Below, in pieces: positions 53,261 to 62,163 of a DNA stretch of 64,000 bases (positions are counted from its first letter, which is position 1; the number at the start of each line of letters is the position of its first letter). The translations under genes were made by a program, and so were the position numbers. Origin of the DNA: Clostridiales bacterium oral taxon 876 str. F0540 (GTDB lineage Bacteria; Bacillota; Clostridia; Clostridiales; Clostridiaceae); the NCBI GenBank assembly GCA_000466585.1, contig KE993499.1:70352-134351 (forward strand), written 5' to 3'. The notes below the pieces were generated by a model. The model made no database searches. It was not told the DNA's origin and saw only the letters and a program-made list of their open reading frames with translations.

Positions 53261-53404
53261 ATGGGAAAAGCAAGACTTAAAAAAGTTTTATCACTTATAA
53301 TCTGCGCTGTTGCAATGTTTGTAGCTTCAATCTCTACATCTATGTGCTTTGTATTTACTTTTGGCGAACCAAAAATGCCTGAATCCTTATATAAAGTGGA
53401 CTAA
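53261..53404 (+). CDS. agrD: AgrD-type cyclic autoinducer peptide precursor
   Basis: 47 residues. The frame has an amphipathic/hydrophobic N-terminal helix (KKVLSLIICAVAMFVASIS), then STSM-CFVFTF and the acidic tail GEPKMPESLYKVD. Cysteine 29 is the expected (thio)lactone residue, and the tail fits the clostridial AgrD pattern (x-P-x-x-P-x-S-L). The ring is probably five or six residues (CFVFT or CFVFTF). AAGGGGG stands eight bases before the ATG. AgrB, AgrC and AgrA are encoded within 3 kb, though agrB is not adjacent. The peptide would be cut by AgrB and sensed by AgrC. Confidence 0.85.
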   Translation: MGKARLKKVLSLIICAVAMFVASISTSMCFVFTFGEPKMPESLYKVD

Positions 53405-53410
53405 CGTAAA

Positions 53411-53437
53411 AAGAACGGCTGCCTAGCTGCCGTTCTT
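53411..53437. terminator. Bidirectional terminator between agrD and agrC
   Basis: AAGAACGGC (53411-53419) / GCCGTTCTT (53429-53437). The right arm encodes the last codons of agrC, so the two genes share the terminator. Confidence 0.8.
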
Positions 53438-54769
53438 GTCATTCATAATTACTATCTCCTGTGTAAACACATTTTCTTTAATCTTTGTATTAAGTAAAAT
53501 ATTATCATATTTCTCATCAATAATATTTCTGACAATCTTGAGACCTAATCCCCTTCCTTCTCCTTTAGTAGAAAAGTCTTGTTCATATATCTTATTTACT
53601 GGAGGAGTATCGTCTGGGCAAGAGTTGCTTATAAAGAACGTTATATCTTCTTTATCTTTAGCAATCATTAAGCTTATTTTCTTACTTTCCGTCATTTCTG
53701 CTGCCTCAATAGCATTGTCCATCAATATACCTATAATTCTGCATATATCAATCAAGTTTATTGTAAGACTTTCAATATCATCAACAATCTGAATATTAGT
53801 CTCTATCCCCTTAGCTTGAGCTGCGATAATCTTCGAAGATATAAGTCCCTTTAATGAAATAATTTTAATATGCTGAAGTACATTTAAATTTTTATTTTTA
53901 TCTAATATAACCTTGCTTTCCGGTAATAATTCATCTTTATAAAAGCTTTTTAAATCAGTAATATTCTCAGTTTCTATATATCCTCCTATAGTACCCAATA
54001 TATTTAAATAATCATGCTTAAACTTTCTTAAATCATTAGATACGGTCTCTAGCATGTTAGTATATTCCTTTAGCTGCTCGTATTCCTGCTGCTTGTGCTG
54101 GTTTTCGAGTCTATTTTTAATATTTTTATTACTTATGTAAGTTAAAATAGTTGTAAATATAAAAAAACCCGCAATTAATACTATATACAAAGATAAAATA
54201 ACCTTGTTGAAATTTTGTCCAAGTTTTTTGTTAATAATCGTATAAGCATATATAGAGCATAGACCTAAAATCACATAAATAACTATTAAAAAATTATCCC
54301 TTAAGTATTCTTTCAGGCTGTAAGTATTAATATTTATTTTTGTTGAAAGTATTTTAACAGCCTTGCTTAAAGTATATGCTGTAATTAATATAAAAACCCC
54401 AATGATAAAATAGTAGGTTTCGTTACTAATAATACTTTTATAATCTATTCTAAAAATAAATACTGTTACTGCTCCGACTATAACATCACTTACAGCAAAG
54501 ATAAAGTCCATTACAATAGAAATTAGCGTTGAGTAAATAAGATCCTTAGTATTTATGTATAAAAGTATACATGTACAAAAGGTAAGCGATGGCAGAAGAA
54601 GATTTTCGGTTCTATTAAAATAAAATGCAATATAAATCAGATAGTTTATTAAGGCATATATAGATATGCTTTTGATGCTAACCTTTTTCATACTAATATT
54701 CAAAATTATTACTACCAATGTAGCAGACATTATAATAGAATAAAGCAGTACAAAAATCAGACTAAACAT
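53423..54769 (-). CDS. agrC: AgrC-like sensor histidine kinase
   Basis: 448 residues. About six membrane helices in the first 210, then a coiled-coil linker, the phospho-acceptor region LRKFKHDYLN (His252), an N-box NAIEAAE (about 352) and a G-box GEGRGLGLKIV (about 410). This is the HPK10 (AgrC) type: no typical H-box proline and a short catalytic domain. It should bind the cyclic peptide at the membrane and phosphorylate the LytTR regulator encoded just upstream, whose stop it overlaps by 8 bases. Confidence 0.9.
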   Translation of the reverse strand: MFSLIFVLLYSIIMSATLVVIILNISMKKVSIKSISIYALINYLIYIAFYFNRTENLLLPSLTFCTCILLYINTKDLIYSTLISIVMDFIFAVSDVIVGAVTVFIFRIDYKSIISNETYYFIIGVFILITAYTLSKAVKILSTKININTYSLKEYLRDNFLIVIYVILGLCSIYAYTIINKKLGQNFNKVILSLYIVLIAGFFIFTTILTYISNKNIKNRLENQHKQQEYEQLKEYTNMLETVSNDLRKFKHDYLNILGTIGGYIETENITDLKSFYKDELLPESKVILDKNKNLNVLQHIKIISLKGLISSKIIAAQAKGIETNIQIVDDIESLTINLIDICRIIGILMDNAIEAAEMTESKKISLMIAKDKEDITFFISNSCPDDTPPVNKIYEQDFSTKGEGRGLGLKIVRNIIDEKYDNILLNTKIKENVFTQEIVIMNDKNGS

Positions 54770-55496
54770 TTTTAAGCAGTCCTTTCAAATAACGTGAGGT
54801 CGTATAACATATCTCATCATTAATCATACGAATAATAGACTTGTCTTTATCAATTTCTTTTATTTTTCTTGTATTTATTAAATAGGATCTATGACATTTA
54901 TAATAATAGCTTGGAACTATTTTTTCCATTTCCTTTAAGGTTCCATAGAACTCTAACTGCTCTTCACAGGTATGTATTCTTAATCTATGATCTCTGCTTG
55001 TGGTTTCAAAAAACAATATATCATTTAAATTAAAATTAATAATTCTGTTTCCAAAAGAAATCGGTATTATATTCGAATCTAACGTTTTCGCATTTTCATA
55101 ATCCCTATATGCTTCATTAATACATTCTCTAATTCTGGTATCAATGCTATTAGCATCGAACTTTATTATAAAATCCATAGCTTGTACCTTGTATTGAAAA
55201 GGAAGCAAAGTCATTTCTGCATGTGATGTTATAAATACAATATATCCAGCCGGATCATATTTTCTAATTTGCTTAGCCAACTCCAACCCATTAATTTCAC
55301 AGCCAAGCTCCACGTCCAAAAAGTATATAAAAGGCTTTCCTTTACATGTCTCTAAATAACTTATTACTTCCTTTGGGCTATTTGTAGATAAATCAATATT
55401 CATATTAAGCCTAGAAGATTTTAGTTCATCTATAACTATATCTTCGACTTTCTTTCTTTGCCTTGAATCATCCTCACAAATTATAATATTAAGCAT
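54762..55496 (-). CDS. agrA: AgrA-like LytTR response regulator
   Basis: 244 residues. The receiver domain has ICEDD at the acidic pocket, phospho-Asp61 in YFLDVELG, and SHAEM as the switch region. The C-terminal LytTR domain (about 140-244) has ILFFETTSRDHRLRIHTCEE and YYKCHRSYLINTRKIKEID, the DNA-binding ten-strand fold. It should bind the paired direct repeats seen upstream of agrD and neighbours. RBS AGGGGG precedes the ATG. It is divergent from agrB. Confidence 0.92.
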   Translation of the reverse strand: MLNIIICEDDSRQRKKVEDIVIDELKSSRLNMNIDLSTNSPKEVISYLETCKGKPFIYFLDVELGCEINGLELAKQIRKYDPAGYIVFITSHAEMTLLPFQYKVQAMDFIIKFDANSIDTRIRECINEAYRDYENAKTLDSNIIPISFGNRIINFNLNDILFFETTSRDHRLRIHTCEEQLEFYGTLKEMEKIVPSYYYKCHRSYLINTRKIKEIDKDKSIIRMINDEICYTTSRYLKGLLKNV

Positions 55497-55649
55497 TCTG
55501 CACCCCCTGAAATATATATATTTCTGCGCACCTTTGTACCAAATATTATAACACGAGTGACAACATAATCCAATCTTCTATTATATATTGACTTAACTAG
55601 CAATTTATGACATCATATAATTGTAATAATTAGTTAAAGGATGATTATA

Positions 55650-56279
55650 ATGGATATATCAGAATATATAAGTGAAAAAGCTGCAGTATTTGTGCAGGCT
55701 TCTTTAGACAAGTCGAATATTGAAATGGAACAAATAAAATATGGTATACAATCTATTTTAACTAACACATTTAAGATGATTATATTATTTATTACAGCTT
55801 ATTTTTTAGGAGTAGCAAAATATACCTTAATTGCTCTAGTAACCTTTGGAATTTTAAGAAGCTTAGCTTCCGGTATACATGCTACCTCAAGTTTAAAATG
55901 TATTATAGCAAACTATATTATTTTTTTAGGAAATGTTTATTTGAGTATTCATTTTACGTTAGATAAGCTAAATATTACCGTTTTGTTCTTTATAAGCTTA
56001 GTTTTAATTGCTTTATATGCTCCTGCCGATACTGCTGCAAGACCATTGACAAGCAAAAAAACCAGAAAAAAATTAAAGACATTATCTATTGTAACTACTA
56101 TATCTTTATATATTTTAGCAATTACTCTAAAAAACAATACTTATGTCAATATAGTAACTTTTTCTGCCTGCATTGAAGCCATTCTTATTACACCGTTAGC
56201 TTATAAAGTATTTAATCTTCCTTATAGAAATTATAAGAAATATGAAACTAAAGCCTCTACTTCAAACCAATCCAAGTAG
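55650..56279 (+). CDS. agrB: AgrB-like peptide-processing membrane protease
   Basis: 209 residues with five to six membrane helices. The catalytic pair is in place: GIHATSSLKC gives His77 and Cys84, the same spacing and numbering as S. aureus AgrB. It should cut the AgrD tail and close the ring. AAAGG six bases before ATG 55650 is preferred over ATG 55641. It is separated from agrD by agrC and agrA, an unusual order, and its 3' end overlaps the convergent CPBP gene by 23 bases. Confidence 0.9.
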   Translation: MDISEYISEKAAVFVQASLDKSNIEMEQIKYGIQSILTNTFKMIILFITAYFLGVAKYTLIALVTFGILRSLASGIHATSSLKCIIANYIIFLGNVYLSIHFTLDKLNITVLFFISLVLIALYAPADTAARPLTSKKTRKKLKTLSIVTTISLYILAITLKNNTYVNIVTFSACIEAILITPLAYKVFNLPYRNYKKYETKASTSNQSK

Positions 56280-56826
56280 TCATATTAAAAACAGAGTGGC
56301 ACATTATGGGTATCCATAGTGTGTCATATTCTTTAAATAGAAATCCAAATACTAAGCTTCCCATAGAAACCGTAATAATTGAACTTACCATATCTGTGCC
56401 TGAAACAATCCAGTTTGGAAAATGCAAAAGTACAAATATTATAGTTGTAGTTATATTAGCATTCCAAAAATTCATTTTCTTTTGAAGCTTTTGAAGAATA
56501 AACCCTCTGAAAGGTATTTCTTCAAAAAAGCCTACCAAGAGTACCGCTAACCACATCATTCCTATATTCATATCGATTGATTTTTTCTGTAAAACTATGT
56601 TTTTTATTACCAATATAATTAAATAAATCGTGCTAAAGGCAGCACCTTTTAAAATATTCTTTAACATATTATTTTTAAGTCTTAAAAACACAAAAGGATT
56701 TGTCTTTTCTTTAAATTTTAGATAGAGAAAAATAGGTACTAAAAATACAATCAAATATATGGCAAAACCAATCAATAATAATTTCACATCATTTCCCACA
56801 TATATCCCCCCCTTTTTACTTTCCAA
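56257..56826 (-). CDS. CPBP family intramembrane protease (MroQ-like)
   Basis: 189 residues with about five membrane helices. The CPBP (Abi/CAAX) motifs are EEIPFRGFILQKL (catalytic Glu-Glu...Arg), a conserved HFPNW, and PIMCHSVFNM. In S. aureus the CPBP protease MroQ takes part in agr peptide maturation, so its place next to agrB may be functional; other CPBP proteins are bacteriocin-immunity or defence related. RBS GGGGGG before ATG 56826. Confidence 0.85.
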   Translation of the reverse strand: MESKKGGIYVGNDVKLLLIGFAIYLIVFLVPIFLYLKFKEKTNPFVFLRLKNNMLKNILKGAAFSTIYLIILVIKNIVLQKKSIDMNIGMMWLAVLLVGFFEEIPFRGFILQKLQKKMNFWNANITTTIIFVLLHFPNWIVSGTDMVSSIITVSMGSLVFGFLFKEYDTLWIPIMCHSVFNMTTWIGLK

Positions 56827-57079
56827 TTTCCATTATAACCATATTAACACAATAATTTAATAGATTATTATCTAAAATTCATATGAAACTTTTAATTCAT
56901 ATTTTATTAAAAATGCAAGATAAATTACGTTTTTGAAAGATAATATATGCTTAATGTAGAATTTTGAGTTTAATTGTCGCTTATCAACTTTGACTATAAG
57001 TGCTTTTTCTCATAATATTGTTAATGGCAATTAAAAGATTAATAAGTACAAGCATAAAATTCGGAAGGAGATACATATC

Positions 57080-58495
57080 ATGTCATCTATTTTTAGAAAA
57101 AAAGATGTTAATTCAATTTTAGAGAGCAATAAAAACAGTTCAATTCAAAAACACCTAGGTGCCTTTGACGTAACTCTTATGAGTATAGGAGCAACCATCG
57201 GAACCGGAGTAATGGTTTTAACAGGTCTCGTTGCATCCAGAGATGCCGGCCCTGCTGTAGTTTTATCCTTTATAGCTTCTGCAATTGTATGCATACTTGT
57301 AGCACTTTGCTATGCAGAGTTTGCTTCTTCAATACCAACTTCAGGTAGTGCTTATGCATACATTTACACTTCTTTAGGCGAAATAGTCGCTCATTTAGTT
57401 GGCTGGTCTCTTATTGTTGGTTACACTTTGAGTACTTCAACTGTAGCCGGAGGGTGGGCTGCTTACTTTAATGGATTATTAAAGGAGATGGGGATTCATT
57501 TACCTGAAAAACTTACAAGTATACCAAGCCAGGGCGGAATTATAAATCTTCCTGCAGTATTAGTTGTTTTAATGGTTACTTTCCTTTTATCAAGAGGTAC
57601 TAAGGAAAGCAAAAAAGTAAATAATTTAATGGTTATTATCAAGTTAGCAATCATAGTTTTATTTGTAGCTGTTGGAGTATTTTATATTAAGCCATCAAAC
57701 TGGAATCCTTTCATGCCTTTTGGTATTAAAGGGGTATTTGCCGGAGCAGCTTCTGTGTTCTTTGCTTTTACAGGCTTTGATGCTGTATCAACTTCAGCTG
57801 AAGAGGTAAAGAATCCGCAAAAGAATTTACCAATAGGTATTGTATTCTCACTTATTGCTTGTACTTTAATATATATAGTAGTTTGTTTAGTTCTTACCGG
57901 TGTTGCAAGTTATACTAAGCTTAATGTTGCTGACGCTATGTCTTATGCACTTGCGAGTGTTGGACAAAGCTGGGCGGCTTCAGCAATATCAGTTGGTGCA
58001 GTTATAGGAATAATTGCAGTTATGCTTTCTTATACTTATGGAGCTTCACGTATATTATTTTCTGTAAGCCGTGACGGACTTCTTCCAAAGAATTTTTCCA
58101 AAGTAAATAAGAAGACAGGCGTTCCTGTACTTTCAACTTGGGTAGTCGGAATTGGTGCTGCTCTTATGACCGGAATGGTTGATTTAAAGCAATTAGCTGA
58201 TCTTGCAAACATAATTCTTATCGGAACATTTATGCTTGTTGCATTTTCAGTAATTGTATTTAGAAAGAAGCACCCTAATATTAAAAGAGGTTTCGTAGTA
58301 CCTCTAGTACCGGCACTTCCACTATTTGCAGTTGCCTGCTGTATATTCTTAATGACTAATCTTTCAAAGGCAACTTGGATATACTTTGGAATCTGGATAG
58401 CACTTGGAACAGTTGTTTACTTTACTTATTCACGCAAGCACAGCTTACTTCAGGTTAAGGTGAAACAAAAGACTGAAGAAAGAAAGATTGCATAA
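57080..58495 (+). CDS. Amino-acid permease (APC family, CAT/YfnA group)
   Basis: 471 residues with 12 membrane segments. Start HLGAFDVTLMSIGATIGTGVMVLTG, with the unwound helix-1 GxG motif, and the APC signature FFAFTGFDAVSTSAEEVKNPQKNLP. It probably imports an amino acid with protons. Substrate unknown. AAGGAG stands before the ATG. A strong terminator follows. The 253 bases upstream show no RNA motif that I recognise. Confidence 0.9.
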   Translation: MSSIFRKKDVNSILESNKNSSIQKHLGAFDVTLMSIGATIGTGVMVLTGLVASRDAGPAVVLSFIASAIVCILVALCYAEFASSIPTSGSAYAYIYTSLGEIVAHLVGWSLIVGYTLSTSTVAGGWAAYFNGLLKEMGIHLPEKLTSIPSQGGIINLPAVLVVLMVTFLLSRGTKESKKVNNLMVIIKLAIIVLFVAVGVFYIKPSNWNPFMPFGIKGVFAGAASVFFAFTGFDAVSTSAEEVKNPQKNLPIGIVFSLIACTLIYIVVCLVLTGVASYTKLNVADAMSYALASVGQSWAASAISVGAVIGIIAVMLSYTYGASRILFSVSRDGLLPKNFSKVNKKTGVPVLSTWVVGIGAALMTGMVDLKQLADLANIILIGTFMLVAFSVIVFRKKHPNIKRGFVVPLVPALPLFAVACCIFLMTNLSKATWIYFGIWIALGTVVYFTYSRKHSLLQVKVKQKTEERKIA

Positions 58496-58502
58496 AAAGT
58501 TT

Positions 58503-58530
58503 GGGGATGTCGCAAGACATCCCCTTTATT
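58503..58530 (+). terminator. Terminator after the permease
   Basis: 9-bp GGGGATGTC / GACATCCCC with a GCAA loop, then TTTATT. Confidence 0.9.
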
Positions 58531-58554
58531 ATTTAACCGATTTACAATAAACCC

Positions 58555-59766
58555 CTAAGTATATATCTCTTTTTTTCTAAATATATAATATGAAGCTGCA
58601 GTACAAATTATTGAGGTAATTATAAGCACAGCAATTCCTCTATCTATAGTAATCCCCGGATTAATCTGTTTAGCATTTCCGCTAAGTACATTCCATAAGT
58701 CTCCATAGCAAATAAATGTATATGGCTGAATTGGTGTTCTAATTTTAGTTTCAATAAATGCAAAATTAAAAAATAAAATAAGAGCACTGCCTGCTGTCAA
58801 TGATATTGCTGCTCTGTTAAATATCACTGTACAAACCATTCCAAGACTTACAATTGCTATAATATATAGAATTTGAAACAGTATATAATAAATTACCATA
58901 TTGCTGCTGCTAATAAATCTTTGAGAATTTTCAATATAGGCTGTTATACCATTTTTAATCTGATAATTTGCTCCATAAGCTGATGGCATACTTAAACTAT
59001 CAAATCCATTTTTTATGCCTAATATCAGGAAGAATATCAGCTGTATACCGCCTACTATTAATATAGCAGAAACCACTGCCGCTGCATATTTAGACCAAAA
59101 AACCTTAGTTTTCTTTAAGGGTTGACTTAAATATACTCTTAGTGTGCCTTCACTGTTTTCTATAGATAGAATATCTGAAACAAGCAGTATTATTATAATA
59201 CTCATGAAAAGCGGAGCTACTTCTTCTGAAAACAAGTTTAATACTCCTGAAGCCGTAAGTTTGCTTTGCTCCGGAACAATATTTTTTTCTTTATAATAAG
59301 ATAGCTTTTCAAATTCTTTTTGATACAGACTCTTTATGTCCATAGCTTTTCCAAGCGTATTTTCACTTAGCATAATACCATTTTGTGTTTCATCTTCTTT
59401 TAGCTTTTCTTTAAGAAGCTTCAGCTCTGCATCAAGCATCTTATTTTTATCTTCTAATGCTTGCTGCTTTTCAACCAGAGCATTCAGAGCCTTTTTTTCT
59501 TTTTCTAGGTTTATAGTTGTCAGTTCATATTCTTCTTTATCACCTTTTTCTTTTAGCTCTTTTGAATTGCTTTCCAATTTATTTACTTTTAATATTGTTT
59601 CTTCAATTTTTAAAGCAATTTCTCTTTTACTTGAATTTAAAACTCCCTCATATATTGATTCACTTCTATAACATAATACAGAAAATATAATAATAAGAAG
59701 AATTATGATTATAAGAGTCTTTAATTTCAAAAGTTTCCTAAATTCTATATTTAAAATATCCATCAT
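58555..59766 (-). CDS. ABC-2 type permease with extracytoplasmic coiled coil, copy 2
   Basis: 403 residues. One N-terminal membrane helix (about 17-32), then some 120 charged residues predicted as a long coiled coil (KVNKLESNSKELKEKGDKEEY onward), then five membrane helices with SIENSEGTLRVYLSQPLKKTK, the ABC-2 family segment. It is a paralogue of the upstream gene, and the two probably form a heterodimer with the BcrA-like ATPase. Transporters of this group export or resist bacitracin-like and lantibiotic peptides; the substrate here is not known. Confidence 0.8.
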   Translation of the reverse strand: MMDILNIEFRKLLKLKTLIIIILLIIIFSVLCYRSESIYEGVLNSSKREIALKIEETILKVNKLESNSKELKEKGDKEEYELTTINLEKEKKALNALVEKQQALEDKNKMLDAELKLLKEKLKEDETQNGIMLSENTLGKAMDIKSLYQKEFEKLSYYKEKNIVPEQSKLTASGVLNLFSEEVAPLFMSIIIILLVSDILSIENSEGTLRVYLSQPLKKTKVFWSKYAAAVVSAILIVGGIQLIFFLILGIKNGFDSLSMPSAYGANYQIKNGITAYIENSQRFISSSNMVIYYILFQILYIIAIVSLGMVCTVIFNRAAISLTAGSALILFFNFAFIETKIRTPIQPYTFICYGDLWNVLSGNAKQINPGITIDRGIAVLIITSIICTAASYYIFRKKEIYT

Positions 59767-59778
59767 ATTCTTCCCCTT

Positions 59779-60957
59779 CTAGAAATATATTTCTTGTTTC
59801 CTAAATATGATTCGTGAAGCTATTAAACATATTATTGTAGTTAAAATCATAGAAATAATTCCACTTTGAAGTGTCAGTGATGAGTTTACCCTTTTAAATT
59901 GTAATTCACCTGAAATCAAACCAGCTATATCTGCATAGGATGAAAATATATATTTATGCATGTAAGGTATAATCTTGGCTTTATAAACAAGTGTATATGC
60001 AATTAATATAATTCCTATATTTATACTTATGGCTGTAGAGGCTTTCTCTGAAATTACAGATACTAAAAAACCGATAGAAGTTATTGCTGATATATATAGA
60101 ATTTGTATTAAAAATGAGTAAACAGTAAATTTATATCCTGAAATGAATCCTTGTGAATTTGGAATATATTGCGGAAGACTTCTGCCTGTGTTATACCTTG
60201 CCATAAAGCTTGTAGGCGAACTTAGAGGTCCCCATCCATTTTTTAATCCCATAATAATAAAAATTAGAATTTCAATGGATGTGAAAATAACTACAGAAAC
60301 CACTATTGCCGCGATAAATTTTGATAATATAAACTTTCTTTTAGTAATAGGTTGAGATAAATATCCAACAAGGGTACTCCCTCTTTCAAAAGACATGCAG
60401 TCTCCAACTAATACCATTATTAAAACAGAGACTATTATAACATTAAGCTGACTAGGATAATCTTTAACAAAATTCAAAGCTGTAAGCTTTGCATCTTCGG
60501 GTACTATATTCTTATCTTTATATTGCTTGTATAGCTCATAATCCTTAATTGTTCCTAAGGAGCCTTGATTAGATTGTGAATTTAAAGTCTTAAAACTTAA
60601 TTCAGCCCGTCTAAAGTTTAGATTAAATCTATCCTCTTTAGTTTTTGCATCACGTTCAAGTCTGCTTATTTCAAGTCTTTCTTCTTCTTCCTTTTTATAT
60701 CCCTCAAGTTTTTTAGCTGTATATGTATCTCCTTTTTTATTTAGCTTATCAATTTCTTCAGTGTAATTTTTTATGTTTTCCTCAGAAAGCTTGACCATTT
60801 TATCCTGCAAAAATGATTTTGATTGCTCATGTACGGTTGCATAATATTTTTCATTGATTGCAACAAAATACATACCAATTAATACGAATATTATTATTAC
60901 TATAAGGGTTTTAAATCTCCAATACTTTTTAATTTCAAGACTTATTAAACTAAGCAT
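59779..60957 (-). CDS. ABC-2 type permease with extracytoplasmic coiled coil, copy 1
   Basis: 392 residues. Same plan as its neighbour: helix (about 15-33), a long coiled-coil region (about 45-150: EENIKNYTEEIDKLNKKGD), then five helices with SFERGSTLVGYLSQPITKRK. Both share the sequence KNIVPE(D/Q)(A/S)KLTA at the end of the coiled coil, so they arose by duplication. The start overlaps the ATPase end by 13 bases, indicating one operon. Confidence 0.8.
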   Translation of the reverse strand: MLSLISLEIKKYWRFKTLIVIIIFVLIGMYFVAINEKYYATVHEQSKSFLQDKMVKLSEENIKNYTEEIDKLNKKGDTYTAKKLEGYKKEEEERLEISRLERDAKTKEDRFNLNFRRAELSFKTLNSQSNQGSLGTIKDYELYKQYKDKNIVPEDAKLTALNFVKDYPSQLNVIIVSVLIMVLVGDCMSFERGSTLVGYLSQPITKRKFILSKFIAAIVVSVVIFTSIEILIFIIMGLKNGWGPLSSPTSFMARYNTGRSLPQYIPNSQGFISGYKFTVYSFLIQILYISAITSIGFLVSVISEKASTAISINIGIILIAYTLVYKAKIIPYMHKYIFSSYADIAGLISGELQFKRVNSSLTLQSGIISMILTTIICLIASRIIFRKQEIYF

Positions 60958-61667
60958 CTATTCTCACCCCTTATAACGGTCTCATAGCACTGAAGAATTC
61001 CTTCGTATTTTTGCAATATATCTTCCTTAGTAAAATTTCCTACTATCTCTCCATCTTTAATAAAAATAAATTTGTCACAAATTTGCTCAATATCTAGCAG
61101 CTGATGTGACGATATAAGCACTGCAGTATTGTTTTTCTTTGCAATATCTTTTATAAATGTCTTTAAATCCATTATTCCAGTTGGATCTAATCCATTTGTA
61201 GGTTCATCTAATATTAAAAGCTTTGGTTCTCCAAGCAGTGCCATACCTAAAGCCAACCTCTGTTTCATTCCTAAGGAGTACCTAAAAACCTTATCCTTTA
61301 TTCTATTTTTTAATCCGACCTGTTCAATAACTTTTTTTGTTACCTCTTTGGGAAGTCTTCTTATCTTTCTGATAATCTCCAAATTTTCATATCCCGAAAA
61401 ATACTTATATAAAGAAGGGCTCTCTATAATTGAGCCAACGTATCTTAAGGCCTCTTCTCTGCTCTCGCTTACTTTTATATTATTAATCCTTACCTCCCCA
61501 CTATCAGCATTAATCAGATCTACAATCAATTTAAGTGTTGTACTCTTTCCGGCTCCATTGGGGCCTATAAAACCTACAACCTCTCCTTCGCCAATCTCAA
61601 AGTTAATGTCTTTCAGTATCTCTATTCCTCTGATAGTTTTATATAAGCTTTTTACTTCTAATAACAT
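60945..61667 (-). CDS. ABC transporter ATPase (BcrA type)
   Basis: 240 residues. Walker A GPNGAGKST, signature YSLGMKQRLALGMALL (the LGMKQR variant of the BcrA/CcmA group), Walker B LLILDEPTNGLD and H-loop ISSHQL. First gene of a three-gene operon with two coiled-coil permeases. GGAGG six bases before ATG 61667 sets the start; the frame opens earlier at 61685. Confidence 0.9.
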   Translation of the reverse strand: MLLEVKSLYKTIRGIEILKDINFEIGEGEVVGFIGPNGAGKSTTLKLIVDLINADSGEVRINNIKVSESREEALRYVGSIIESPSLYKYFSGYENLEIIRKIRRLPKEVTKKVIEQVGLKNRIKDKVFRYSLGMKQRLALGMALLGEPKLLILDEPTNGLDPTGIMDLKTFIKDIAKKNNTAVLISSHQLLDIEQICDKFIFIKDGEIVGNFTKEDILQKYEGILQCYETVIRGENRCLV

Positions 61668-61806
61668 ATAAACCCTCCAAAACAAATATAGGGGATAAAT
61701 AACATATTATATGAATATTCTGACTACATTAATATTATGATTATATGTTACCCTATCAGTAACTAGTAATCAATATTATTTTGATTACTAATAATTTATA
61801 GCTATA

Positions 61807-61856
61807 AGAAAAAGCTTAGCCTAAATGCAATATTGCATATAGCTAAGCTTTTTCTT
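61807..61856 (-). terminator. Terminator after the selenoprotein gene
   Basis: 15-bp stem AAGAAAAAGCTTAGC (61807-61821) / GCTAAGCTTTTTCTT (61842-61856). The stop codon of the gene overlaps its edge. Confidence 0.8.
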
Positions 61857-62142
61857 ATTTTCTTCCGCTGAAAGCTTTCACATAAAAGCCATCATTTATA
61901 TAATATTTACTGTGAAGAATTTCTGTGTTTTTAAAATCCAATTCTTCTTTCTTATCCACAACAAAGGTTATTCCATCAACAGTTCTCACTAAATCATTCT
62001 CTTTTTGCTCATCCAGAGCAAGACCAAGAGCCGGCTTTCCTCAGCCTCTTCCCAGAACCTTAAGTCTAATAACCTTGTTTTCTTTTGTTTTTAAGTATTC
62101 TTTAAGTGCTTCTGCTGTTTCAGCATTAAATCTAATGTTCAT
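61855..62142 (-). CDS. HesB-like protein with in-frame UGA (probable selenoprotein)
   Basis: 95 codons from ATG 62142 to TAA 61855, interrupted only by a TGA at 62041-62043 (codon 34). Read through, the sequence is GRG-U-GKPALGLALDE at that point, with a HesB/IscA-like frame on both sides (MNIRFNAETAEALKEYL before; VDGITFVVDKKEELDF after). Known HesB-like selenoproteins of clostridia carry selenocysteine in a GxGU/CGxP motif, and the paralogue at 47075 has cysteine there (GSGCSGP). Standard gene finding would break or miss this gene. It lies 21 bases after pepA. A degenerate gene is the alternative. Confidence 0.7.
62010..62043 (-). promoter_or_regulatory. Candidate bacterial SECIS element
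   Basis: Directly after the UGA the mRNA can form a short stem CCGG / CTGG with GGTC (62025-62022) near the loop, 15 bases from the UGA. Bacterial SECIS hairpins start right after UGA and show GG in the loop. The stem is short and includes a G-T pair, so this is a weak structural call. Confidence 0.35.
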
Positions 62143-62163
62143 GTAATCACTCTCTATTATGAA

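Noticed and set aside
61855..62142. Reading this locus as a plain pseudogene
   Set aside because: Only one stop, exactly at the family's Cys/Sec position, with intact coding on both sides; read-through is more likely, though not proven.
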